Under the pieces are notes generated by a model that saw nothing but the letters and a program-made list of their open reading frames with translations, was not told the origin of the DNA and made no database searches. The position numbers and the translations under genes were made by a program. A DNA stretch of 64,000 nt from Parapedobacter tibetensis (lineage in GTDB: Bacteria > Bacteroidota > Bacteroidia > Sphingobacteriales > Sphingobacteriaceae). The stretch is from contig NZ_JAMKQJ010000001.1 of the NCBI RefSeq assembly GCF_024643205.1, positions 620,001-684,000 of the forward strand, given 5' to 3'. This document shows, one piece after another, positions 52,297 to 61,093 of this stretch. Position 1 is the first letter of the stretch; each line of letters opens with the position of its first letter.

Positions 52297-55116
52297 ATGA
52301 ACAACCATTATAAGCATGCCTTCTTGCCGTTGGCTTTTATGCTCTTTTCCTTTACGGCAATGGCACAACAGGTAATCCGGGGGCAAGTGATAGACAGTGC
52401 TGACAACATTGGGCTACAGGGGGCCAACATTCGCTTGTTCGTCGCCAAGGATTCATTAGTTGACCAGCGCGCTACGACGGCCGGCGGCCGTTTCCAGCTT
52501 AAACCCATGCTACCTGGAAACTATCGCCTGCAAATAAATTTCCTTGGATATAAACCAACTTACCTGAATATCCAAATACAGGCTGAAACAACTCTCCAAT
52601 CCCTTACTATCCCATTATTGCCTGAATACCGTACGTTGGATGAAGTGGCCATCGCCGCCCCACCAATGGCGGTACTAAAAGGCGATACCACAGAGTTTGA
52701 TGCCAGCGCTTTCAGCACAGAGGCTTACGCCGATGCGGATGCTTTGGTGATGCAGATTCCTGGGGTTGAAATCGATGAAGAAGGTCGGGTAAAGGCCCAG
52801 GGGGAGGATGTGCAGCGCATTATAGTAGATGGCAAAGAATTTTTCAGCACAGATCCACGGATCGCGTTGAAAACACTTCCCGCGGATATCATCTCCAAAA
52901 TACAAATTATTGACGAACAAAGTGAGCAAGCACAGTTTACGGGATTTGACGATGGGCAACGTCGTAAAGTCATCAATATCGTGACCCGTGCTGATCGTCG
53001 GAAAGGCTACTTTGGCAGGGCGACTGGCGGCTATGGCGCCAGCGAGCGCTATAATACCGGCGGTAACCTGAGTATTTTCAATGGTGATAGGCGACTTACC
53101 ATCTTTGCGGTGGCAAACAACATCAATCAATCAGATTTTTCCATGGCAAGCCTCGCAGGTGGCGATGGGCAAGGTGGTGGACGCAATAACCGCGGCGGAA
53201 GAGACCGTAACGGTCCTTCGGGTGCCGGCGGAGGACGTGGCATCAACAATACAAACAACATATCAGCCAACTTCAACAACGAATGGCTAGACGAACGCTT
53301 GGATTTCAATGCAAACTATTCATTCAGCTCCACGAACAATACGACTAACAGCCTCACCAACCGTGAATACCTCATCGGGACCAATGCAAATCAGTTCAAT
53401 ACCCAAAACGTGGAATCAGGTAGTGTGAATTACAGCCACCGCACCAATATGCGTATCAGATTTGATATTGATTCCAACCAACGTATCGATTTCAGGCCCA
53501 ATCTTTCGTTCCAGCAGAATAATCGCAATTCTTTTTCCAACAACAGCACCGCATTGGCAAACAACGACCCCGTGAATGCTTCAATACGCAATAATGACAA
53601 TGAAAATTTCAATTTCAATTTCAGTGGAAGCTTCGACTACCGTCTACGATTAGGCAAACCGGGGCGAACGGTCTCCTTAAGTGCAAATGGTTCGGCCAAT
53701 AGCAACGAGGCGCTGGCGCAGACCTATTCACTTAATGAATTTTTTAAAGAACAGACATTGACCCGCGTAGATACGGTGAGCAACCAAAGTAACACAGATG
53801 GCTATGGCAATGGCATCACCGGTAGGCTGGCCTATACGGAGCCCTTAGGACAAAACGGCCGCATCCAAGCCAATTACAGTCTCCGCAATACAGCCAACTA
53901 TTCTAATAGGGAAACTTTTGAATTTTTAGCCGAAACCGGGCAATTGGGTGAGCTCAATACCCGTTTATCAAACGAATTTAGAAACGACTATACATATCAC
54001 AGTGGCGGCCTATCTTATCAAATTGCAAAGCGCGATTCTTTCAGTTTCGATATCGGTATGGATTTCCAAGATGCGCGGATAAACAACAATCGCACATTTC
54101 CGAATACTATTGTTACGGCAAGCCACTTCACGAGTTACTTACCTAGTGCCGATTTCACTTATCGCTTCTCGCGCGATAAGAGGCTCAACATCAGCTATAA
54201 CACGGCTACAAACGCTCCCTCTATCAACCAATTACAGGATGTAATAAACAACCAAAACCCCCTGAATATACGCACGGGGAATGCCAATTTGAAGCAAGAA
54301 TATGGACACCGATTCAATCTCCGTTTTAATCGTGTAAACCGTGAGTCTGGCAGTAATTTTTCTGCCAACCTAAATGCCGAGTTTGCTAATAACCATATTG
54401 TAAACTCTACTTATATCGCCAATGCCGATACGCTCATTGCGCCCGACGTATTACTGGGTGCAGGGGGGCAATTCACACGGCCGGAAAACATCGATGGATA
54501 TTACGAAGTGCGTGCCAATACCACATATGGCACCCCAATCAAATCGTTAAAAATAAACCTTAATCTCAGCACAAACGTTTATCACAACCATGATATTGGC
54601 CTGATCAATCAGGCGGAAACGTATTCCAATTCGTATGGCATCAACCAACGCATCGGTATAAACAGTCGCTTTGGGCAACACTTGGTGGTTGGACTGAGCT
54701 ATGCTGGGAATTACAGTATTGCGCGAAATAATTCCAATGCGGATTTGAGTTACAATTATTACAACCAGATTATCCGCAATGACATCGCATATACCTTTTG
54801 GAAAGGGGTGCGCGTCGCGTCCTCAATCTACTATAATTACAACCAGGGTTTGGCCGAAGGTTACGACCAGCAGTTTGCCTTATGGAATGCCTCCATTGGG
54901 AAGAAACTATTCAAACGGGAAGAGGCTGAAATCACGTTGTCGGCTTATGATTTACTCAATCAAAACACCAATGTCAATCGTAGTATCAGTGAACGGTATA
55001 TCCAAGATACGCAGAATAATACATTGCAGCGCTATTTCCTGCTCGGTTTTACCTATAACTTAAGACACTTTGGAGGAGGTGGAGGGCCACAGGGTCGTCG
55101 TAGTAGTAGGCTATAA
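52297..55116 (+). CDS. Outer-membrane beta-barrel receptor (TonB-dependent-receptor type) with carboxypeptidase-like N-terminal domain
   Basis: 939 residues: signal peptide (1-23), CarboxypepD_reg-like domain (about 25-105), plug domain (about 110-225: LDEVAIAAPP, PGVEIDEEGRVKAQGEDVQRIIVDGKEFFSTDPRIALKTLPADIISKIQI), then a long outer-membrane barrel. A Gly/Asn/Arg-rich loop (about 287-318) and a Gly-rich tail ending RRSSRL flank the barrel. Many family members end in an aromatic residue; this one does not. No SusD gene follows. Ligand unknown. Its end overlaps convergent pncA by 6 bases. Confidence 0.9.
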   Translation: MNNHYKHAFLPLAFMLFSFTAMAQQVIRGQVIDSADNIGLQGANIRLFVAKDSLVDQRATTAGGRFQLKPMLPGNYRLQINFLGYKPTYLNIQIQAETTLQSLTIPLLPEYRTLDEVAIAAPPMAVLKGDTTEFDASAFSTEAYADADALVMQIPGVEIDEEGRVKAQGEDVQRIIVDGKEFFSTDPRIALKTLPADIISKIQIIDEQSEQAQFTGFDDGQRRKVINIVTRADRRKGYFGRATGGYGASERYNTGGNLSIFNGDRRLTIFAVANNINQSDFSMASLAGGDGQGGGRNNRGGRDRNGPSGAGGGRGINNTNNISANFNNEWLDERLDFNANYSFSSTNNTTNSLTNREYLIGTNANQFNTQNVESGSVNYSHRTNMRIRFDIDSNQRIDFRPNLSFQQNNRNSFSNNSTALANNDPVNASIRNNDNENFNFNFSGSFDYRLRLGKPGRTVSLSANGSANSNEALAQTYSLNEFFKEQTLTRVDTVSNQSNTDGYGNGITGRLAYTEPLGQNGRIQANYSLRNTANYSNRETFEFLAETGQLGELNTRLSNEFRNDYTYHSGGLSYQIAKRDSFSFDIGMDFQDARINNNRTFPNTIVTASHFTSYLPSADFTYRFSRDKRLNISYNTATNAPSINQLQDVINNQNPLNIRTGNANLKQEYGHRFNLRFNRVNRESGSNFSANLNAEFANNHIVNSTYIANADTLIAPDVLLGAGGQFTRPENIDGYYEVRANTTYGTPIKSLKINLNLSTNVYHNHDIGLINQAETYSNSYGINQRIGINSRFGQHLVVGLSYAGNYSIARNNSNADLSYNYYNQIIRNDIAYTFWKGVRVASSIYYNYNQGLAEGYDQQFALWNASIGKKLFKREEAEITLSAYDLLNQNTNVNRSISERYIQDTQNNTLQRYFLLGFTYNLRHFGGGGGPQGRRSSRL

Positions 55117-55710
55117 CCCATTGAGCTTCCCTCCAAGTTGGAGGAAAGCAGCTTTCTTGGTGGTATAAGCGCGTTCGTCAATCGCACGCACTGCATCTTC
55201 AATGATATCGGTGCCAAACCCCAATTGCAAGGCGTCCATGGCCGTGAAATGCACGCAATAATCAGCGGCAAGCCCACATAGGGAAACGGCAGTCACTCCC
55301 CTATCACGCAGGTAGCCCGCCAAGCCTGTATTTTTCCGTTTACCATTATCGAAAAAACCACTATAACTATCAATAGTTGGCTCCATACCTTTACGGAAGA
55401 TGGCTTCAATACGGCGTGTATCCAATTGATTGCTGAGCTGTGCCCCATCTGTCCCCTGCACACAATGGTCGGGCCATAACACTTGTTCCAGCCCTGCTAG
55501 ATCGATGGTTTCAAAGGGCTTTGTACCTGTATGAGCCGAGGCAAAGCTTTCATGGCCCACGGGATGCCAGTCTTGCGTAGCGACTACCAAGTCGTAATCC
55601 TGCTGCACCCGATTTATCACCTTGATGACTTCATCTCCGTTAGGCACAGCCAAAGCACCCCCAGGGAGGAAATCATACTGAACATCTATAATAATGAGGG
55701 CACGCATCAA
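55111..55710 (-). CDS. pncA: Nicotinamidase PncA
   Basis: Hydrolyses nicotinamide to nicotinic acid in NAD recycling. The catalytic triad is visible: Asp in LIIIDVQYDFLPGGAL (about residue 9), Lys in FRKGM (about 105) and Cys in SLCGLAADYCVHFTAMDA (about 150). The metal motif DWHPVGHESF is present. Length 199 is normal. Probably cotranscribed behind the DUF1080 gene, 9 bases upstream. Confidence 0.94.
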   Translation of the reverse strand: MMRALIIIDVQYDFLPGGALAVPNGDEVIKVINRVQQDYDLVVATQDWHPVGHESFASAHTGTKPFETIDLAGLEQVLWPDHCVQGTDGAQLSNQLDTRRIEAIFRKGMEPTIDSYSGFFDNGKRKNTGLAGYLRDRGVTAVSLCGLAADYCVHFTAMDALQLGFGTDIIEDAVRAIDERAYTTKKAAFLQLGGKLNGL

Positions 55711-55719
55711 CTAAAATAG

Positions 55720-56457
55720 CTATGGCAATTCCTTAATCCGTATGTTTCTAAACCAAGCTTGGTCGCCATGATCCTGTAACGCTATTTTGCCTTGGTTGGC
55801 AATCTTATAATCGGGAAAATCCTTCCATTTGCCTTCATTCTTTTCTGTTTCCCATGCTGGGGTACCTTCTTGAAATTCCACGACCATTTGCCCATTGAAC
55901 CAGTGTTCCACATGACCATCGTCATACACGATTTTGCTGGTATTCCATTCACCCACGGGTTTAAGTTCCTTTTTGGCATTATCTGCTGGATTCATCGCAT
56001 AATTGGCCCCCGCCTGTTGCCAGTCTTCCAACGTACTGGGGAAACCAATGTCATCAATCAATTGGTATTCGGGACCTGTTTCATAAGGTGCTTTATATTT
56101 CGGATCTTCTACTACATGGTACATCAAGCCTGAATTGCCTCCTTCGGATATTTTCCATTCCCATTCCAACTCAAAATTGCCAAATGAGGCGTCGGTAACA
56201 ATATCTCCGCCAACATCGCTTCCCCCAGTTTTGCCAAGGCAGGTAAGCACTCCTTCCTCAATAATCCAATTATCTACAGAATCACTTTTATTGAATCCAT
56301 GCCAGCCAGCAAGGCTTTGGCCGTCAAATAGTGAAATCCATTCATTGGCCGTTTCTTCTTTGGCTGTCTCCGTTTCATTAGTCTGGCTTCCTTGATTGCA
56401 AGAAAATGCGATAACGGCAAGGGTGGCCATGGCGGCAAAACTTGTTTTTTGTCTCAT
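55720..56457 (-). CDS. DUF1080 (3-keto-disaccharide hydrolase-type) lipoprotein
   Basis: Lipoprotein with signal peptide and lipobox IAFSC (Cys at about residue 20), an acidic linker, and a single DUF1080 module (about 38-245: EWISLFDGQSLAGWHGF, GNFELEWEWKISEGGNSGLMYHV, ALQDHGDQAWFRNIRIKEL). Homologous to the double-domain protein at 24.9 kb, but here next to pncA and not to an oxidoreductase. Likely acts on glycosides at the cell surface. Confidence 0.88.
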   Translation of the reverse strand: MRQKTSFAAMATLAVIAFSCNQGSQTNETETAKEETANEWISLFDGQSLAGWHGFNKSDSVDNWIIEEGVLTCLGKTGGSDVGGDIVTDASFGNFELEWEWKISEGGNSGLMYHVVEDPKYKAPYETGPEYQLIDDIGFPSTLEDWQQAGANYAMNPADNAKKELKPVGEWNTSKIVYDDGHVEHWFNGQMVVEFQEGTPAWETEKNEGKWKDFPDYKIANQGKIALQDHGDQAWFRNIRIKELP

Positions 56458-56555
56458 GATGCTGATTATATTGATTTATGACAAACAAACATCGATAAAC
56501 TTTCCTTTTTTCACAAGTGTTAGTTTTTTTTTGTCAGGATAAAAATTATCTTGAA

Positions 56556-57560
56556 TTAAAGGGATATTTGCACCCCTGCAATACCACCAATGAAGAGTCC
56601 GTTGAAGTGTTCCTTGCCTTCTCGCTTCCATATATATCGGTCATTTCTAATGTCACGTTGGTCAGCATCAAACAGTAAGTGATTGAAGGTAGGACCAGCG
56701 AATAACTCAACACGAGGCGTGATTCGGTAACCTGCAAGCGATCGAAAACTGTGTTTGTTGTATGTATGATCATCAAAATCGGTCATTGAAATGCTTACCA
56801 ATTCAACATTTACTCGAAACGCTTTTACCGCAATCAGATGTGCTCCTATACCTCCTTCAAGTACATAGCGGGCCTCATCATCCTTGAAGTTGTAACCTAT
56901 ACCCAAAATCCCGTACAATACCTTTCCTCCCGAACGCAAAGCCACTAATGTGCTGCCTCCTTCGTCTACAGTAAGCCCAATCTGCATCTCTCCTTCTTTG
57001 ATAATATTAAGTATCCCTATCGGATATTTGCTTTCCTCCGCGATATTAATCAATCCAGCAATTTGAACTCCTTTGACCTTTTTAGCGATATTAATCAATC
57101 CGGCTACTTGTGTGGTAACATCACCCGATCTATTCATCAGCCCGGCAACTTGTAGTCCATTCGCTTCGCCTGTGATATTAGCAAGCCCGGCTATTTGGAC
57201 ACCTTTGGCATGGTGCTTTATATGATTTAAAATACCAGCCACTTGTATACCTTCCGCATCATTGCCTACATGGTTAAATACACCGGAAATCATCGTCCCG
57301 TAGGCATTTCCTCTAACGATACCCGAAAGTCCTGCTACTAAAAATGCATTTTCCTGTTGGGATATTCCTGCAATCAAATGCAGTGAAAAATTATTCGTGT
57401 CGGTAGGTGCCGTCTTGCCATTCGTACTTAAAGGGTAAACAATTCCAATGTGTGCGGGATTCACATGACGTTCTTGTGCTAATAAACCGGCTGTACAACT
57501 TAATGTCAAAAGCGTGCAAATCATCGCATGGAAAGCTCTTCGGGTATTTCTATTTTCCAT
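56556..57560 (-). CDS. LA_2272-like surface repeat protein
   Basis: 334 residues: signal peptide (about 1-28), then about six or seven tandem repeats of about 19-20 residues between residues 65 and 185. The unit ends in AGLxN or GIxN, as in GIQVAGILNHIKHHAK, GVQIAGLANITGEAN, GLQVAGLMNRSGD and GVQIAGLINIAEES. The pattern suggests a beta-solenoid or stacked barrel strands. The C-terminal part is beta-rich and ends GGIAGVQISL like an outer-membrane strand. Start MENRNTRRAF. Function unknown. Confidence 0.75.
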   Translation of the reverse strand: MENRNTRRAFHAMICTLLTLSCTAGLLAQERHVNPAHIGIVYPLSTNGKTAPTDTNNFSLHLIAGISQQENAFLVAGLSGIVRGNAYGTMISGVFNHVGNDAEGIQVAGILNHIKHHAKGVQIAGLANITGEANGLQVAGLMNRSGDVTTQVAGLINIAKKVKGVQIAGLINIAEESKYPIGILNIIKEGEMQIGLTVDEGGSTLVALRSGGKVLYGILGIGYNFKDDEARYVLEGGIGAHLIAVKAFRVNVELVSISMTDFDDHTYNKHSFRSLAGYRITPRVELFAGPTFNHLLFDADQRDIRNDRYIWKREGKEHFNGLFIGGIAGVQISL

Positions 57561-57653
57561 AATCATTATTGTTTTCAATACAAGACAACAACGCTATGGC
57601 TTACCCTTACTTTCTGTTGAATTTATTGGTATTCCCTAATAAAAAAGCACTTC

Positions 57654-57689
57654 CAATAAAAGAAAAAGCATCCGCTTGGCGGATGCTTT
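57654..57689 (-). terminator. Intrinsic terminator of asd
   Basis: Minus-strand hairpin AAAGCATCCGC-CAA-GCGGATGCTTT followed by TTCTTTTATT, starting 30 bases after the asd stop. 11-base perfect stem. Confidence 0.85.
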
Positions 57690-57718
57690 CACAATAAATC
57701 AATAAGGAATCTATTCGT

Positions 57719-58708
57719 TTATAATAACCCCTTTTCTAAAAGTTTTTCTGCTATCTGTACGGCATTGGTCGCGGCACCCTTGCGCAAATTGTCGGCCACA
57801 ACCCATAGGTTAAGCGTTTTGGATTGGCTTTCGTCCCGGCGTATACGCCCCACAAATACCTCGTCCTTGCCTTGCGCATCCTTTGGCATGGGGTATTCCA
57901 AATTGGCAGGGTTGTCCACCACCACCACGCCACTTTGTTTGGCCAACAAAGCACGTATCTCATCAATATCAAAATCGCTTGCAAATTCAATGTTCACCGA
58001 CTCAGAATGTCCACCAATGACTGGTATTCGCACCGTGGTAGCCGTAATACGGATGCTATCATCGCCCATAATTTTATTGGTTTCCTTAATCATCTTCATC
58101 TCTTCCTTAGTGTATCCATTGTCCTGGAATACATCAATTTGTGGGATGACATTCAAATCAATCTGATAAGGGTAAGCTTTTTCTCCTTCTATCCCCGCAC
58201 GCTCATCGTTCAGCTGCTTCACAGCTTTCACACCTGTGCCCGTCACAGATTGGTAGGTAGATACCACCACCCGCTTAATGGTATATTGCTCGTGCAAGGG
58301 TTTCAACACCACTACCATCTGTATGGTGGAGCAATTTGGGTTGGCGATGATTTTGTCTCCGGCCAACAATACATGCCCATTTACCTCAGGTACCACCAAT
58401 TTCTTGGTGGGATCCATCCGCCAGGCGGAGGAATTGTCGATGACGGTAATCCCCGCATCGGCAAACTTGGGTGCATATTCCAATGAAGTGCCTCCACCAG
58501 CCGAGAACAAAGCCACATCCGGTTTGAGAGCAATGGCTTCATCGGGTGTGACCACCTTATACTTCTCCCCCTTGAATTCGATTTCCTTTCCCTTGCTTCG
58601 CTCAGAAGCTACTGGAATCAATTCTGTTACGGGAAAATTGCGCGCTGCTAACACAGTTAACATCTCCGAACCCACGAGCCCGGTCGCGCCGACTACTGCC
58701 ACTTTCAT
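57719..58708 (-). CDS. asd: Aspartate-semialdehyde dehydrogenase
   Basis: NADP-dependent reductase at the branch point to lysine/diaminopimelate, threonine and methionine. Visible features are the dinucleotide motif VVGATGLVGSEML (about 4-16), the active-site Cys in NPNCSTIQMVV (about 127), STYQSVTGTG and the substrate/His block RIPVIGGHSESVN. Length 329 is normal. Monocistronic with its own promoter and terminator. Confidence 0.97.
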   Translation of the reverse strand: MKVAVVGATGLVGSEMLTVLAARNFPVTELIPVASERSKGKEIEFKGEKYKVVTPDEAIALKPDVALFSAGGGTSLEYAPKFADAGITVIDNSSAWRMDPTKKLVVPEVNGHVLLAGDKIIANPNCSTIQMVVVLKPLHEQYTIKRVVVSTYQSVTGTGVKAVKQLNDERAGIEGEKAYPYQIDLNVIPQIDVFQDNGYTKEEMKMIKETNKIMGDDSIRITATTVRIPVIGGHSESVNIEFASDFDIDEIRALLAKQSGVVVVDNPANLEYPMPKDAQGKDEVFVGRIRRDESQSKTLNLWVVADNLRKGAATNAVQIAEKLLEKGLL

Positions 58709-58763
58709 TTTTTTTTGTTGTTTTTTTGAGAATTTACAGAAAATATTTTATTTTTAAAGCCTG

Positions 58764-58796
58764 CAAACATACAAATTTGCTTTCATCTTCCGGCAA
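58764..58796 (-). promoter_or_regulatory. Promoter of asd
   Basis: TTG (58796-58794) and TATGTTTG (58771-58764) on the minus strand, 22 bases apart. The start codon is 56 bases after the -7 box. Confidence 0.5.
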
Positions 58797-58904
58797 GGAA
58801 TTTCAAAAAGCTCCATCCGGAAGCCATTGTCTACTAGGCCAGATTGTCAGGAAACTTCTCGCGGTTGGAAAGGTTCTTGCTTCATTGAAAAACAACTTAT
58901 TCCA

Positions 58905-60668
58905 ATGAAATACACATTACTTTCGCTATGCAGCTTTTTTCCGCTGCTATTGAATGCTCAAATCCAAGATGCCTTTACGCACAGCCAATTCCCCAACCAG
59001 CCCATGCAATGGCGAGGCCACACCTCGTTCAGCTACATGGCCCAACCGTTTGACATCATTATCAATGAAATCATGGTAAATCCGAACGGTGTAATTGATT
59101 TTCCCCGACAGGAATACATCGAATTATATAATCAAAGTGACCAGATCATCAATCTACGCGATTGGACATACCATAGCCTCACAACGACACACCGATTTTC
59201 GAAAGGCACTTTACAACCACGAAGTTACCTTATCCTTTGCCGTACGGCAGATACGGCTCTCTTTGCTCCTTTTGGCGAAGTCGTCGGTATTTCGCCGTGG
59301 CCCGCTTTGGTCAATTCCGGCACCACACTTATCCTTAAAAATCAACAAGGTACCATTATCGATGAAGTAGCCTACAACACTTCTTGGTACCGTGACAGTC
59401 AGAAACGTAACGGTGGTTGGAGTTTGGAACGCATATCTCCTAATGCATTTTGTCTCGATGAAGACAGTTGGATAGCCAGCAATGATAGTCGCGGCGGAAC
59501 GCCAGGTATTCAAAATTCCGTATATGACAAGGATTTTGGCATTGATCTGGGGATAACGGAATTTAAGGTGGAGGGAGCTTCACAACTCGCCATTACCTTT
59601 TCTCGTGCATTGGATTCCGAAACTGCCATGATGCCCATCAGGTATGTGTTGAACCACGGCATAGGCATTCCTCAATCGGTAGAATTGATAGACGCACGCA
59701 GCATATTGCTGCATTATGACCACCCGTTTTCCCAAGGACTTGAATATATCTTGGGGATAACGGAATTGGTCGATTGCGCAGGAGAATCCATTAACATCAG
59801 CCATTCATTTTTCATTCCTGATGAAATGCAACAAGGCGATGTGTTAATCAACGAAATTCTCTCCAATCCCAAACCAGAAGGAGTGGATTTTGTCGAAATC
59901 TATAACCATTCCAACAAAATTTTTGATTTACAACATCTTTACCTTACCCATGTCAATAGCAGTGGGTCAGTAGCTGGCCATCGACAGGTGAGTGTGGATG
60001 AACACTTATTCTATCCCAATACCTACAAGGTCTTGACCACCAATCCCAATATTATACAACAGCATTACCAGTGTCCTTATCCGGATGCATTTATACAAAT
60101 GCCTTCGTTGCCTGCATTCAATAACAATGCTGGCACAGCTATATTGATTAGTCGGAGTACAATTATCGATCGCCTTACTTATAATGAGTCGATGCAGTCG
60201 CCATTTATTACCAACCATAAAGGCGTCTCCCTAGAGCGACAAAGTTTTTCCAAAGCCACAGATGCACCCGGCAATTTCCGCTCTGCCGCTACATCGGTAG
60301 GTGGGGCTACTCCAGGGTATGTAAACTCGCAAGGCGAGGTTGAAACAACGGCAGCGGGAATCTTTCTAACATCCAAGACCTTCTCTCCAGACAACGATGG
60401 CTTTGAAGATTTACTGGAAATTACCTACAGCTTTCCGGAAAGCAGCAACATGGCCAATATAGATATCTATAACGATAAAGGTCAATTAGTAAAGAGGTTG
60501 CAACGAAACCAGCGTATGGCTACGTACGGTACAGTTATCTGGGATGGTTTGTCTGACACCAATCAACGGCTACCCGTAGGCATTTACATTGCCGTGATAG
60601 AAGTGTATAATGAACAGGGTATGAGGAAAGTGTACCGAAAAAGCTTTGTATTGGCAACCAAGTTATAA
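58905..60668 (+). CDS. Secreted protein with two lamin-tail domains and FlgD-like C-terminus
   Basis: 587 residues from ATG 58905. Signal peptide (1-19, MKYTLLSLCSFFPLLLNAQ). Two lamin-tail (LTD) modules: about 43-165 (IIINEIMVNPNGVIDFPRQEYIELYNQS) and about 305-470 (VLINEILSNPKPEGVDFVEIYNHS), with an Ig-like middle. The C-terminus (about 498-587: KTFSPDNDGFEDLLEITYSF ... VGIYIAVIEVYN) resembles the FlgD-Ig/gliding-associated C-terminal domain of type IX secreted proteins. It is therefore a likely client of the GldKLMN machine. Confidence 0.8.
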   Translation: MKYTLLSLCSFFPLLLNAQIQDAFTHSQFPNQPMQWRGHTSFSYMAQPFDIIINEIMVNPNGVIDFPRQEYIELYNQSDQIINLRDWTYHSLTTTHRFSKGTLQPRSYLILCRTADTALFAPFGEVVGISPWPALVNSGTTLILKNQQGTIIDEVAYNTSWYRDSQKRNGGWSLERISPNAFCLDEDSWIASNDSRGGTPGIQNSVYDKDFGIDLGITEFKVEGASQLAITFSRALDSETAMMPIRYVLNHGIGIPQSVELIDARSILLHYDHPFSQGLEYILGITELVDCAGESINISHSFFIPDEMQQGDVLINEILSNPKPEGVDFVEIYNHSNKIFDLQHLYLTHVNSSGSVAGHRQVSVDEHLFYPNTYKVLTTNPNIIQQHYQCPYPDAFIQMPSLPAFNNNAGTAILISRSTIIDRLTYNESMQSPFITNHKGVSLERQSFSKATDAPGNFRSAATSVGGATPGYVNSQGEVETTAAGIFLTSKTFSPDNDGFEDLLEITYSFPESSNMANIDIYNDKGQLVKRLQRNQRMATYGTVIWDGLSDTNQRLPVGIYIAVIEVYNEQGMRKVYRKSFVLATKL

Positions 60669-60677
60669 AGGCATTGA

Positions 60678-60710
60678 AAACCCAACAGGTTTTTGAAACC
60701 TGTTAGGTTT
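60678..60710 (+). terminator. Hairpin AAACCCAACAGGTTT/AAACCTGTTAGGTTT after the lamin-tail gene
   Basis: 15-base arms with one mismatch and a 3-base loop, 10 bases after the stop. The T-run is short. The sequence resembles a hairpin motif I know from other Bacteroidota genomes, so it may be a terminator or a dispersed repeat. Confidence 0.55.
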
Positions 60711-60791
60711 AATACTGCCATTTTGCTAAGTTTCATTAGAATAAATTGTTCTTTAACGGCAATGAAGCTTGCATGAGCTGTCTTATTCATG

Positions 60792-61022
60792 TCCTTTTTT
60801 GAGCGGTAGCTCATGCAGGTTTCATCTATAAAAGAAAGTTCTCAAAGGCAGATGAGAGATCGATAACTGCGAAGCAATCATGAGTACCAACGAAAGCAGA
60901 CTATGGNTCCTTTTTTGAGCGGTAGCTCATGCAGGTTTCATCTATAAAAGAAAGTTCTCAAAGGCAGATGAGAGATCGATAACTGCGAAGCAATCATGAG
61001 TACCAACGAAAGCAGACTATGG
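60792..61022. repeat. Identical 115-base direct repeat joined by a single N
   Basis: The bases 60792-60906 and 60908-61022 are the same sequence (from tcctttttt to gactatgg), separated only by the ambiguous base at 60907. This is the pattern of two overlapping contig ends joined without merging. A true tandem repeat cannot be excluded. The segment contains ATGAGTACCAACGAAAG, a possible start of a gene lost from the assembly. Confidence 0.85.
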
Positions 61023-61056
61023 CGAATAACTTGCTTTGATATGCCGTTTTTGTAAC

Positions 61057-61087
61057 TTGCATATGAAAGGCAAGTTATCTAAGTTTG
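61057..61087 (+). promoter_or_regulatory. Promoter of the epimerase/yebC operon
   Basis: TTG (61057-61059) and TAAGTTTG (61080-61087), 20 bases apart. The ATG follows 6 bases after the -7 box, so the transcript should be leaderless or nearly so. Confidence 0.6.
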
Positions 61088-61093
61088 CACCCA

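Larger units (their letters stand above)
60669..61093. other. Non-coding region with assembly gap
   Basis: 425 bases without a supported gene. It holds a hairpin at the left, the doubled 115-base segment with an N, and a set of AACTTGC/GCAAGTT inverted repeats (61026-61034 with 61070-61078) just before the epimerase promoter. A TGCATGAGCT (60770-60779) and AGCTCATGCA (60808-60817) pair is also present. Confidence 0.6.

Noticed and set aside
60801..60830. tRNA-like GAGCGGTAGCTC segment in the duplicated block
   Set aside because: No acceptor stem, anticodon loop or T-loop could be folded around it.
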